DNA from: Dryobates pubescens
Lineage: Eukaryota > Chordata > Aves > Piciformes > Picidae
Assembly: GCF_014839835.1 (NCBI RefSeq)
Contig: NC_071646.1
Coordinates: 1-64,000, forward strand
Length of the DNA stretch: 64,000 nt
Reading direction: 5' to 3'
Made by a program: the position numbers and the translations under genes. Each line of letters begins with the position of its first letter. Within the stretch, counting starts at the first letter, position 1. Positions 32,431-43,250 of the stretch are shown in pieces. The notes under the pieces were generated by a model, which worked only from the letters and a program-made list of their open reading frames with translations, had not been told where the DNA came from and made no database searches.

Positions 32431-32830
32431 GCCCTCTGTGGGTCCCTGCCTGGGGCTGGGGGGCATTCTTTGTTGTTGCCCTGTGTGGGCCCCTGCGTGG
32501 TGTTGGGGGTGCCCTGTGTGGGCCCCTGTGTGGGGCGAGGGAGCCTTGCGTGAGTCTCCGTGTAGGGTTGGGCGGATCCTGTGCGGGGCCGAAGAGCTGG
32601 ACTGTGCTGCGTGGGTTCCTCCGTGGGGCCCGGGGGGGGTGTCTGTGCGGGACTACCTATGGGCCCTGGGAGGGGCTGGGGGACTGGGGTGCACTGTGTG
32701 GGCCTGTGGGGAGGTCTCTCCGGGGCTGGGCGGGGATGTCACGGTGGGGCTGGAGAAGTAACGTAGTTCTGCTGTTGGGGGGGCTAGCGTGGGGCAGCGT
32801 GGGGTTGAGGAGAGGCGTGCGTGGGGCAGA
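32395..32830. repeat. Degenerate GTGTGGGCCCCTG minisatellite
   Basis: CCCTGTGTGGGCCCCTG-type units with a period of about 40 bp flank the FKBP5 CpG patch on the right. Confidence 0.65.
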
Positions 32831-34020
32831 TGGAGCCTGCATCGGGGGCACTGCCTGGGAGTTGTGTTGGGAAGGGGATGGTGTCACCCAGCTGTGGGGT
32901 GAGGATGGGATGGTGGTCCCCACCCCATAGACACCCCCTGCAGTGCAGGCAGAATGTGTGGGGGAGGTGCCTGAGGAGCGCTCTGGACAATGGGCTGCAC
33001 TAGCACGGCAACAAGGTGGCATTGGCTGGGTGGGGTCCATCTCCTGCCGTTTGTGCCAGCAGGAAAAGTGCTTGAGGAGAGGAGGGGATTTTTCTTTTTC
33101 CCACTTTCCCTCACAAACCGAGGCCCCTGTACTGGGCCGTAACACCCCTTCCCTCCCCCCCAGTGCCACCTCCTAGAGCATCCTGTAACCTGTTTGCCTC
33201 CACCTGTAGTTTCCCTAGCAGTAGGTGGAAGTGAATCCACAACGTAAATAGTACTTTTTAGGCTTCTGCTAGGTTCCCCTCCGCTCTGGGCACAAAATCT
33301 CTTTCAAAGCTTCTGGTTTTGAACTGCACTATCGAGTGAGCTGCTTCTTAACAGGGAAAGAGTATTTTACACGATGAGCTCTAAGAGCTCGAGCGGGATA
33401 CGGCCACCGTCGGCGCGTCCCTGGCTGGCAGCTTCCAGCTGCGGCTCTGATCTGGCTTCTGTCGTCACTCCAAGCAAACGGGGTTGTGCTGTTGGTGGTG
33501 GGAAAAAACCGAACTTGAAAAATGAAAAGAAAAAAATCAGGAGTTGCTCCTTTGGGGTGTCAGAGGTGGAGGTTGCCTGATGTCTCTCCACAATGAGCTC
33601 TTAAACTCTTGAGGATTTGGGACATCACTGGGTTATCAAATCCATCTTGGAAACTGGGACTGCCAGTTAAAAAAGCAAAGTTGACAGCTTTGTTGACAAA
33701 TGGCTCCTTCCTGGAGAACGTGGGGACGATGTCTCCCTCCTGTCTCTTTGAAGGACTCATCCAGTTCTTTCAGCAGCGCCTATCTCTGGCTTTGGGAGCT
33801 GTTTTCCTGGAAGTGTGGTGGGTTTGGGTTGAGCGCTGGTGCTGTGACAGGGAGATGCTCAGGTTTTATTTCCAACCTGCTATGCAAGAGATGGGACAAA
33901 ACTCCTGTGGGTGGACAGAAATGCTGTCCGTGCAGTGGGAACGATGGCTGCTGCTGGCAAGGGGTTAACTGGGAGTATGGGACTGAGTAGGAGTAACCTT
34001 CCAGTGGGACTGAAGAGTTC
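32830..34020. other. FKBP5 intron 1, unique part
   Basis: No exon, RNA gene or mobile element recognised. Confidence 0.4.
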
Positions 34021-34200
34021 TGGAGCCCGTAGATTGGGTGCTGGGGTCCTTGTCAGGGATGCTGGGATCCCTCAGCGGGATGCTCAAGTCCCTTGCTGGG
34101 GCTGCTGGAGTCCTCAGTAGGACACTGGGTCATTGGTGAGATGCGGGAGCCCTCGCTGGGGATGCTGGGGCCTTCAGTGAGATGCTCTGGTCCTTAGCCC
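34020..34200. repeat. GGGATGCT minisatellite
   Basis: Units of about 27 bp containing GATGCTGG or GATGCTCAAGTCC. Confidence 0.6.
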
Positions 34201-34754
34201 CATGGTGTGATGAGTGCTGACAGCACCTTCTGGGTCGGGCTGAGGGCAGGATGGAGCTGGGTGCTCATGGCAGCTGGAGATGATAGGGTGCTGGCAGAGA
34301 AAGGGGTGACTGTTGACTTCTTGGCGGGGGTGGGGTTGGGGCTTGTGCCAGAGAAAATCCAAGATGACGTGAAGCGCAAAAACCAACAGATTTCTGGACG
34401 GTTAAGGAGAAGTCACCTCATCTGCTGAAACTTCTGGGGAGGGACTGTGGCACGGTGCATCTTGTGTGGTTTGGGGCTTGGAGCAGGACCAGTGCGGGAG
34501 GGGCTTGTGGGGGAGGGCTGGCACAGTGCTGGTCCTGCCCGGAGCAGAGGGCTCTGCTGGGATGGCACCTTGTGCAATTGCTTTTTCTTTTGTTTTAACT
34601 AAATAGAGGCAAATAACTGTCGCTTCCTGAGGCTGTGCTTGCCCAGCACATGCTGGTATTCTGTTGAGGCTCTTGCTTAGTGCCGTTAGAGCATCTCCCC
34701 ACTGGGATGAGCCAGGAAATAAGGACAATTTCTGAATAACCCCCAAACTGCATC

Positions 34755-34985
34755 TTTCAGGACCATCACATTCTTTACAGTGAGGGTGGTGAGACACTGG
34801 AACGGGTTGCCCAGGGAAGTTGTGGATGCTTCCTCCCTGGAAGTGTTCAAGGCCAGGCTGGATGAGGCCTTGAGCAACTTGTTCTAGTTGGAAGGTGTCC
34901 CTGCCCGTGGCAGGGTAGTTAGAACCAGGTGATCCTCAAGATCCCTTCCAACCCAAACTATTCTATGAATCTACGAGCCACCTGC
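34755..34985 (+). mobile_element. CR1 fragment
   Basis: TGAGGGTGGTGAGACACTGG to CCCAAACTATTCTATGAATC, CR1 3' end. Confidence 0.9.
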
Positions 34986-34989
34986 TCGG

Positions 34990-35145
34990 CGAGATAGACG
35001 GTGGAGTAGCCCTCCCTGGAAGCATTGAAAAACCCAAGTAGATGTGACACTTTGGGAGGTGGTCTAGTGGTCATGGAGGTACAGGGTAGAATGTTGGACT
35101 TGATCTTAGAGGTCTTTTCCATCAATAATGATTCTGTGATTCTAG
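34990..35145 (+). mobile_element. CR1 3' fragment
   Basis: CCCTCCCTGGAAGCATTG to AATGATTCTGTGATTCTAG, head-to-tail with the preceding copy. Confidence 0.85.
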
Positions 35146-35704
35146 TTAGATGGGTTTAATTACTGCCTCGCAGAAGTAAGTTTGCTGTGAGGCTCAAGGT
35201 GTACAGCTCCCTAAGGCTGGCTCAGGGGGGCAAAAATATCCCATAAAGGACTTGGAGAATGATTTGTTCTTTGTTATTTCTACTTTTTCATATTTGATAT
35301 TTCCTGTCAGTTCCATACATTTGTATCAAGTCGTTGCAGCCTCTTGAGGGAGCTGTGGGACTTGTACCCATCTCCTGCTCATCACAGAATAATAAACACC
35401 TTTGTGTGGGGGAATCTTCTAACGTCATTTAAGAAATGACCACGAGTAGCTCAAATGTAGCTTGTTTGTCTGAAGCTGATGAGCTTTTCCCTTCACCAGG
35501 AAGTGTGATAGAAGTAAGGATTTCTCAGCTTGCGAGCGAGCGTGTCGGGAAATAAGGAAAGTTGCACTAAAAGTAACTGTCAGAGGATGCTGAGGGACTG
35601 CAAGTAAACCATCTTCTGCCTGTGATGTCCCTGCTTCAATAAATATTTGAATTAGACACATTTGGGAAATCAGATTTGTTACAAGTATTTTCTAGTTTAA
35701 GTGA

Positions 35705-36112
35705 GGAGTGTGACCAGCAGGTTAGGGGAGGTCCTCCTCCCCCTCTACCCTGCCCTAGTCAGGCCACCTCTGGAGTATTGGGTCCAGTTCTGGACTCCCC
35801 AGTTCAGGAGAAACAGGGAACTGCTGGAGAGAGTCCCACAGAGGTTGGAAAGATGTTGAGGGGCCTGCAGCATCTCTGTGAGGAGGAAAGGCTGAAAGCT
35901 CTGGGACTGTTGAGCCTGGAGAAGAGCAGCCTGAGAGGGGATCTGATCAATGCTCAGTTGGGGCCAGATTTGTTGATGTTGCCCAGTGACAGGACAAGGG
36001 GCAGTGGCCACAAATCGGAACCCAGGAGGTTCCACCTGAGCAGAAGGAGAAAAGTCTTTGGTGTGAGGATGCTGGAGCCCTGGAGCTCTGTGGGGCTGGC
36101 AGTGGGATGAAG
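35705..36112 (+). mobile_element. CR1 fragment
   Basis: CAGGCCACCTCTGGAGTATT through AGCCTGGAGAAGAGCAGCC and GTGACAGGACAAGGGGCAG. Confidence 0.88.
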
Positions 36113-36154
36113 GTGATCCAGCAGCAATGCAGGCATTGTCCCCAAAGCTGCAGC

Positions 36155-36405
36155 ATAGAATTGTAGAATAGTTTGGGTTGGAAGGGACCCTCTGCAGCAT
36201 CCTTGTAGCCCCCTTCAGGTGCTGGAAGGCCACTCTAAGTTGTCCCCAGAGCTTTCTCTTCTCCAGGCTGAATAATCCCAGCTCTCTCAGCCTGTGTCCT
36301 CCTAGTAGAGGTGCTCTAGCCCCCTGATCATTTTTGTGGCCCTCCTCTGGACCCGCTCTATCGGAGCCATGTCCTTCCCGTGTTGAGGGTTCCAGAACTG
36401 GACAT
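36155..36405 (-). mobile_element. CR1 fragment, tail-to-tail with its left neighbour
   Basis: AGAATAGTTTGGGTTGGAAG at the left end through TGGCCCTCCTCTGGACCCGC. Confidence 0.88.
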
Positions 36406-36499
36406 GGTACCAGAGCAGAGGCAGAGAGGCAGAATCGCCTCTCTTGATCTGCTGATCGGCATCCCCCAGAGACATTGTCCTGGGGGATACCAAGGCCTC

Positions 36500-36800
36500 T
36501 GTGGGCAGGAGTTAGCCCAGGAGCTTGGGGGATGCTCAGGAGAGGGTAATGGTTGGGATGATGCTCAGGAAGATGATCTAGGGGAAGACACTTGGGAGGG
36601 GATGTCCTCAGGGGCATGCTTTGGGGAAAGATTCTCAAGGGGGACACTCAGGGGGTGCTTGGGGTGATGCTTAGTGAGATGCTCTAGGGGTGATAGTCGA
36701 AATATGCGGAGGGGGATGCTCAAGGAATACTCAGGCGGATGCTTCGTGGGTGGATGCTGAGAGGATGCTTGAGGGATACCAGGGTTTCCCTGGGCAGGAG
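36500..36800. repeat. GGGATGCTCAGG minisatellite
   Basis: Degenerate 20-25-bp units. The array is bracketed by two similar phrases, GGGATACCAAGGCCTCTGTG (36485) and GGGATACCAGGGTTTCCCTG (36773). Confidence 0.6.
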
Positions 36801-37479
36801 TTAACCCTGAAGCAGTGACCAGCCATGGGGACGGGAGAGCTGAGAGTTGGGTTGGGTCCCCAGTGAGTCGGGGTTCATGTGAACACACTGGAGGTTCTTC
36901 AGGGTGCTGGTCAGCTAAACCGGCTCTGTTGGCAGTTTGGCTTTTGGTTCAAAGAGAAATTGCCGTGACTGGCCCACCGGGACTGAGCTGCTGGCACAAC
37001 GTGCACGTTGGATCAATCCACGTGAGTCTTGTTCAGTGAGTGAACACTTGAATTTTGTGGCTTCTCCCTTTAAATGAGAGGGGAAAATCAAATGGGTAGG
37101 ATTAAAAAAAAAAAAGGTTGTTTTTTCTTTCAAACTATGGTGTACAAGCATGAGAAATGGCACCTGGCGTCTGGGTGCATCTTTGTGTGGCAGGATGAAG
37201 CTGAGGATTATGTGGAGTTAGTGTCACGTTGAAGAGTTTTATTTTCTCGCTGCCTTAAACTCCATCTCCCCGTGTCTCCGTCTTCAAGTGTCTTCAAACA
37301 CTCCTACCCAAGGAAAATCACTGCTCCAGTCCTCACCCGCCTCTTGCACAGGGATGGTTGCTCAGCAAGCAGGTCTTTTATTAGGAAAAATCGTTTTCTC
37401 CATCAAAGGGGAAGTGAAACCACAGTGGCATAGTGGAGAGAGCCCAGTGCATAAAGGGCTGGTGTTGGGGATGGTGCTT

Positions 37480-37830
37480 CCTGGGATTTGGGGATGAGAA
37501 ACCCTAGGATTTGGTGGGGTGCTCAGTAGGATTTGGAGGCGATACAGGGATTGGGATGGACGCTCACTGGGATTAGGAGAGACACTCACTCAAGGCCTTG
37601 AGCAACGTGGTCTAGTGGGAGGTATCCCTGCCCGTGCCAGGGGGCTGGAACTGGATGATATTTAAGGCCCCTTTCAAACCAAACTGCCCTGTGATTTGGG
37701 GGCATTCTTAATCTAGTGAGCAATCCTAATTTGGGGCGATGCTCATTGGGATTTAGGGAGATGCTTTCTGGGACTGGGAGTGATTCTCACTAGGATTCAA
37801 GGTGATGCTGACTGGGACTGGAGTAATCAT
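37480..37830. repeat. GGGATTTGGGG minisatellite split by a CR1 tail
   Basis: GGATTTGG-type units of about 25 bp on both sides of a CR1 3' fragment (37590-37700). Confidence 0.6.
37590..37700 (+). mobile_element. CR1 3' fragment
   Basis: CAAGGCCTTGAGCAACGTGG to AAACTGCCCTGTGATTTGG. Confidence 0.85.
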
Positions 37831-38085
37831 GGAGTCATAGTACGTCTTGAGTTGGAAGGGGCCTTAAAGATCATCCGGTTCCAGTCCCCCTGCCATGGGC
37901 AGGGACACCTCCCACCAGCCCAGGTTACTCAAAGCCTCATCCAGCCCGGTCGTAAAACACTTCCGGGCTTGGAGCCTCCGCAGCTTCTCTGGGCAGCTTC
38001 TCTTACAGTGAAGAACTTCTTCCTAATGTCCAGCCTAAATCTACCCTGCTCTAGTTTCAAGCCATTGCCTTATCAGGCAGTGATA
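37825..38085 (-). mobile_element. CR1 fragment
   Basis: TGAGTTGGAAGGGGCCTTAA to CTGCTCTAGTTTCAAGCCAT. Confidence 0.9.
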
Positions 38086-38089
38086 TTTA

Positions 38090-40730
38090 GCAGGCTTTGG
38101 GGTGATCCTCTCCAGGATTCAGGGCCCCATGTCTCCTGTGCATATAGCTCTGCTAGTTTTTGCTGTGACCTTTGCGTTTTACAGCAGGTTCCTCCTGTGT
38201 TGCAATCCAAAGCTTTTCAGGCCATGGAAGCAAAAGTGCTTTGTGCTAAGTGGATCCTAACAAACAAACCCCAGAACAGCCAGCTCTGGTTTTTCCATCC
38301 TGTTAATTTTCACCCTGACTTTCAGCAGCAGTAAATTTAAAACAAAGTTGGACAAAGTGTAGCTCTTTTAGTTGTTGATGATGTAAGATGCTGTTTTATG
38401 GAACCGGCAAGTCAAGGCATCTTAGGGCTGCAGGGAGCTGAGGAGCTGCCTTGAGAGGGTTTGTCCGTGGTCTCATCGCTCCTTTCTGCCCGTGTGGAGC
38501 CTGGTCTGTGGCTTGAGGCTGTCATCTCCGTTCTCCCTTCTTCTTAAATCCTGTTTTTAGAATCCTGTGCATGTTGGGGGTTATTTTATTTATTTATTTT
38601 TTCTCCTCTTCTTACCAGCTGTTTGGGTGACCTCCCCGCTGTGTCCTCGGGTGGGCACGTCCCTGAACCCCTTGCGGACCTTCAAACCTTGTCCAGCGAT
38701 TGTGTGGCGGTAAGGTGAGACCCCCTCAAAATCTTCCCCAGCCTTTCTCTTCCATCCCCCTCTGCATCTCCCTTTTCCTCCCCATGAGCCTCCTCAAGGG
38801 ATCTGCATTTCCTTTTCTTTCCATTTGGAGCTGGCAGATTCCTGGTATGCCGATTTCTAGGAAATGTGGCTGAGGATAGCGATCTTGGTGAAACCCTAGC
38901 ACGTGTGATGCCTGCCTGTCCCTAGTTTGGGGTCAGGCGTTTGCATCACTTTCTCTGCGCTGGGTTTTCCCTGATTTCTTCAGGCTGAAAGATCACAACA
39001 TCTGTTCAGAGAGGGAGAGAGTGAAAAGAAAAGGCCTGGGTTTATGGTGTGGAGTTCTGTGCAGCCAGTGCTGGAGTTGGACAATCTGTGTCCTCCAGTG
39101 GGAGAAAGAGCCGATTGGCCGAGGGAAGGCTGCAGCCGTTGCTGCTTTCGAGCTAGCTGATCAAGGGGTTTGTGTTGGTTTGGCTGGGAGAGGGTGGGTG
39201 GGGTTGTGCCTCTCCCAGTGAAGCACACGATGTGCTTGTGCAGGAGAGCTCAGGAGCCTCCCTGTTTCCTCAGCTAGAAGCTCTTAAGTGTTTTGTGTTA
39301 ATTAACGCTGCTGTAGTTGGCACTCAAAGGAGAAAGACTGTCCAGATGTTGAAACCTCTGAGGCTGAAAACTTCTTTTCAATGACAGATTGAGCAGCCAG
39401 GCTGAGTTTTTGGATCATCTAGTAAAACAGGGAGTGACTAAAAGCAAATGAAGGAAGAACTCCAACCCCTTTCATTTAGCTCCGAGGGGTAACTGCCCCA
39501 TTGCAGTGCTTGGGGAGGGTGGAGGTGGCAGCTGTGGTCCCCAGGGCTGCACAATGGCCCTGGACACTTGTCTGGAGGTACAGTCTGACCCCAGCATTGG
39601 GCTTGGAGCTGGAACACGGGCACTTTGGGGATTTACAGGCTCCTGTAAGGAACTTTGCTTCAGAATGGGAAGAATCAGGTTGTGCAAAACTACCCGAGCT
39701 CTACAAAACTGCCCCAAATCAGGAAAAACCTCCCTGTCATCCGCCACACCTTCCCTAGGGCTCTGGAGTTCTTTAAGCACCTCATCGACTTTATTCTCTG
39801 TGGAAATACCTTTCTTCTGGGTGGCCTGGGGAAGGTTTAACCCTTCCCCACCCACCCCAGGGCAGGGAAGCAGCGTGGCTGTGGACAGGAGGGAGGATGG
39901 TTTAGCCTGGCTTCCTTTACAACACGGAGCTGTGGGTAACAGCTGAGAGAGAGCGAGCAGGATCTGCTTGGGCTGTCAGAAACACCCAGAGGCTTTGTTA
40001 ATGAATCCCCTCCTGGTATCCAGAGCACGCATGGTGCCACAAGGAGAAGGTCCGGGCTCTGGCACCTCCAATGAGCTTGCGCAGCTCCCTGCCATTGAGA
40101 TCTCGGGGAGCAGCAGAGATTTTCTTTTCCTTAGGACTGTTTGTCATAAATTAATTGGGATCTTGGCCCCCAGCCAGCCTCGTTCTGTCGCTCCAAACCA
40201 GAGATAAGCGGTGCAGTCTTCTCCCTAACCTACTTGGAGCTGTTTCTGCTGGACCAAGAAGTCTCCAGCTCTTTCATAACATGGACCGCTTCTTAATAGC
40301 CAGTCTTGTGGGCTCCATCCCTCCCACTGCTGCTGACGCAGAGCATCTCCCCTCCCGCTCGCCTTGGCCAGCTTCCCTGGATGACTCCGCTAATTGCTTA
40401 CGTAGAAAAATAATGAGGAGGATGTGTGTGATGTATTTTTAGATGTCTCTTGGTGGGATTTAGCAGTTGGAGAGCCAGAGCCAGCACCTCCCCATCCATC
40501 TTCTGCATCCCCAGTGATGGCTGCGTGGTGGACCTCAGGAGATTCTGCATCAGGAGGTGGCATTTCTTACACAAGCTGCTCCTCCTTTTTTATTTGGTTC
40601 ATCTTGGTGCTTAATAAATGAGCGATGGGTGCTGCATACCTGGTGCTGTGCAGGGAGCCCTGAGACAGTGCCACCACCTCGTCCTCATTCATCTCCGTGA
40701 TAGTGCCCGTGGCGTGGAGACCATCTCGGT
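38090..40730. other. FKBP5 intron 1, unique part
   Basis: About 2.6 kb without recognised repeats, exons or RNA genes. Confidence 0.4.
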
Positions 40731-40734
40731 GCCA

Positions 40735-40965
40735 CAGTCACAGAATCTCAGACTGGTTTGGGTTGGAAGGGACCTTCAAAGCCTATCTAGTCCAAAAGCC
40801 TCGAGTCAGCAGGGCCATCTGCAACTAGAGCAGGTTGCTCAGAGCCCCAGCCTCCCTCACCCGGAATGGTTCCAGGGATGGGGCATCTCCCACCTCCTTG
40901 GGCAACTTGGACCAGGGTCTCGCCACTCTCAGTGTAAAACATTTCTTCCCAAGTAGCTGATGGCA
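40735..40965 (-). mobile_element. CR1 fragment
   Basis: GACTGGTTTGGGTTGGAAGG to AGGGTCTCGCCACTCTCAGT. Confidence 0.9.
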
Positions 40966-41769
40966 GGTTTTCCAATCTAGACATATTTGGGAGGTAAGTC
41001 TCACCAGCAAAGTAGCTTTTTTTGGTGTTCTTTGAGGTGTTCCCATCTAAAACCTCAGCAGAGTCAGGGGAGAGGCAGCAGAAGCAAAATCTCATTAACT
41101 GTTACCCCAAAGCCTGTGAGGATCGAGCATTGCAGCAAATAGTTCCCTTATTTTTCTCTGTTTCTTCCATTGCAGGACTCTCTGTGTCTCAGTGGCTTCC
41201 GGTGCCAGGGGTGGGGGGAGCCAGGCTCCAGCTCTTCCCTTTCCAGCTGGGTGTGAGGAGCACAATTCTTACAGCACAAACTTACCTACCTCTGCAGCTG
41301 AAAACATCCTTATTTGCTCCTTCTTTTTTTTTGTTTTTAACCCTTGAATGAGTGAATGCATGATTTCTCCTGCTGGTTGACATCAGCTTCCACGCCAAAG
41401 GCTGTGGGAAAGTTCTGCAATTAGAGTGGCTTTAATAGATCTGGTTTCTGTCTTCTGCACCCCGTTGCTTTTGAATCCTCTCGCGTTTCCTTGACCGCGT
41501 GGTCACGCAGCAGTGTGGCTACCAAAAGAGCCTCACGCTGCCAAGGAAATCGTCAGGAAACAGAGGGTTAAACCAGAAGGAATTATCTTTTTCTTTCTTT
41601 TTTTTTTTTTCTTCTTTTTAAGCAGGCACCATTGGAGAAAGGTGGCGCTGGACCAAACCCATGGCTTTTCAGGCACCGTGGCCGCTCGTGCAGTGAGGGT
41701 GGGAGCATGGGGCTCCAGTTTGTCCCCAACCCCCCTAATTTCTTAGTGTCTTGCTGTGAGTTTTATCTT

Positions 41770-42290
41770 TTATAGACTCATAGAATGTTAGGGGCTGGAA
41801 GGGACCTTTGGAGATCATCAAGTCCAATCACAGAATACAGCTGGTTGGAAGAGACCTCAAAGATCATCCGGTCCAACCCTTGACCCAGCACTGAAGGGTC
41901 AAAACTAAGCCACGTCCCAGGTACCAGGTCCACACGCTACTTAAACCCCTCCAGGGATGGTGACTCCACCGCTGCCCTGGGCAGACCAATTCCCCTGCCA
42001 AAGCAGGATTATGTAGGGCAGGTCACACAGGAATGCATCCAGGTGGGTCTTGAATGCCTCCATTGAAGGAGATTCCACAACCTTTCTGGGCAGCCTGCTC
42101 CAGGGCTCCGTCACCCTGGCAGTAAAGAAGTTTCTCCTCATATTGATCTGGAACTTCCTGGATTCCAGTTTGTATTCGTTGCCCTTTGTCCTGTCGCTGG
42201 GCCCTGCCCCTTCTTCTTGACACCCACCCTTCAGATGTTTATAAACATTCATAAGATCCCCTCTCAGTCTGCTCTCTTTATCCAGCACAA
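41770..42290 (-). mobile_element. Two or three joined CR1 fragments
   Basis: Two 3' ends in a row (GGGGCTGGAAGGGACCTTTG then CTGGTTGGAAGAGACCTCAA), followed by GCCTGCTCCAGGGCTCCGTC and TTTATAAACATTCATAAGATC. Confidence 0.88.
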
Positions 42291-43121
42291 GGGTTGGGAT
42301 TCTTTGGATTGGCTTTGTTTTTTGGAGAAACCGCTTGCTGTGCATCCAGGTCTCTCCATGCAGCGTTTCCTGGCACTTGGAACCTGCTCTTTCCTTTTGG
42401 AGTGTCCTTCATGGGCGGGAGACAGCGAGGATTGCCTTACAAACAATAGACAAATGGGTCACTCCTTGTGGGAAATGATCCGGAGCCGTCTAAAGTAGCT
42501 CACAAGGCACGCGTTTGCCTGGTGCACATACTTCTAGCACCGGCTTAGTGGTCATCAGTCCTTTCTTTCTCTCCCCTGGAGTTCTGTCATCGCTCCTGGT
42601 TTTGCCTCTGCTCTTGGTGGCTGCTGATGTAGTTGCTTCAGAGCTAATTCTGGTGTGTCCAAGAGGGTGCTCAGCAGCGCATCTCTGTAGAAGATCCCAG
42701 TGCTTCGGGTGCAGCACCCCAGAATAAGCTCTTGCATTTCTACCCGGTGTAAGGAGTCGGTTGGCCGGAATGTGCCTTCCCTACTGGTGCTTTTTCAAGT
42801 AAAACTCCTGCAGAAAGAGCCATCTGAAGCAATGTTGACCTAGGGAGACTGAAGATGAAGGCTGGCAACCTCCACCATTGTGGCCAGGCCAAGATGTGGG
42901 GCTGTTCCCTGTCCCTGGTTGATGTGGCACCTCAGGGTTTCCTGTGCCCTGCGGTTTGGCAAAGTCTGGGTGGCCCCTGGGAAGGGATTTTCCGCTCTGC
43001 AAGCTTGAGATGTGCTCAAAGCTTCCTGCCCACCCCCCTGCTGCTTTTGGTTAACCCTTTCCTCTTCTAGCACCTGCTTTGCTCCTGCCCGGCTGATGGA
43101 GTGTGTGCCATGTCTCTCTAG

Positions 43122-43250
43122 GTCGAGGGCTTATGCAAGGAGGCCATGACCACCGATGAGGCCACTAAGGGTGAAGGAGAGGTGCAGGCCACGGCTCTTG
43201 CAGAGCGCGGGGAGGACATCACACCAACTCGAGACCGAGGGGTCCTGAAG
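43122..43250 (+). CDS. FKBP5: FKBP5 exon 2 (first coding exon; coding from 43146)
   Basis: Acceptor TCTCTCTAG ends at 43121. 24 nt of 5' UTR precede ATG at 43146, then [20 protein letters not shown] to RGVLK (35 codons), and donor GTGAGA at 43251. The same 35-codon length is found in human. Confidence 0.95.

Noticed and set aside
34860-34880. TTGTTCT motifs in CR1 tails as response elements
   Set aside because: Only one half-site; the other half does not fit and the phrase is generic CR1.
37041-37062. TGTTCAGTGAGTGAACA as a steroid response element
   Set aside because: The half-sites point the wrong way and are five bases apart.
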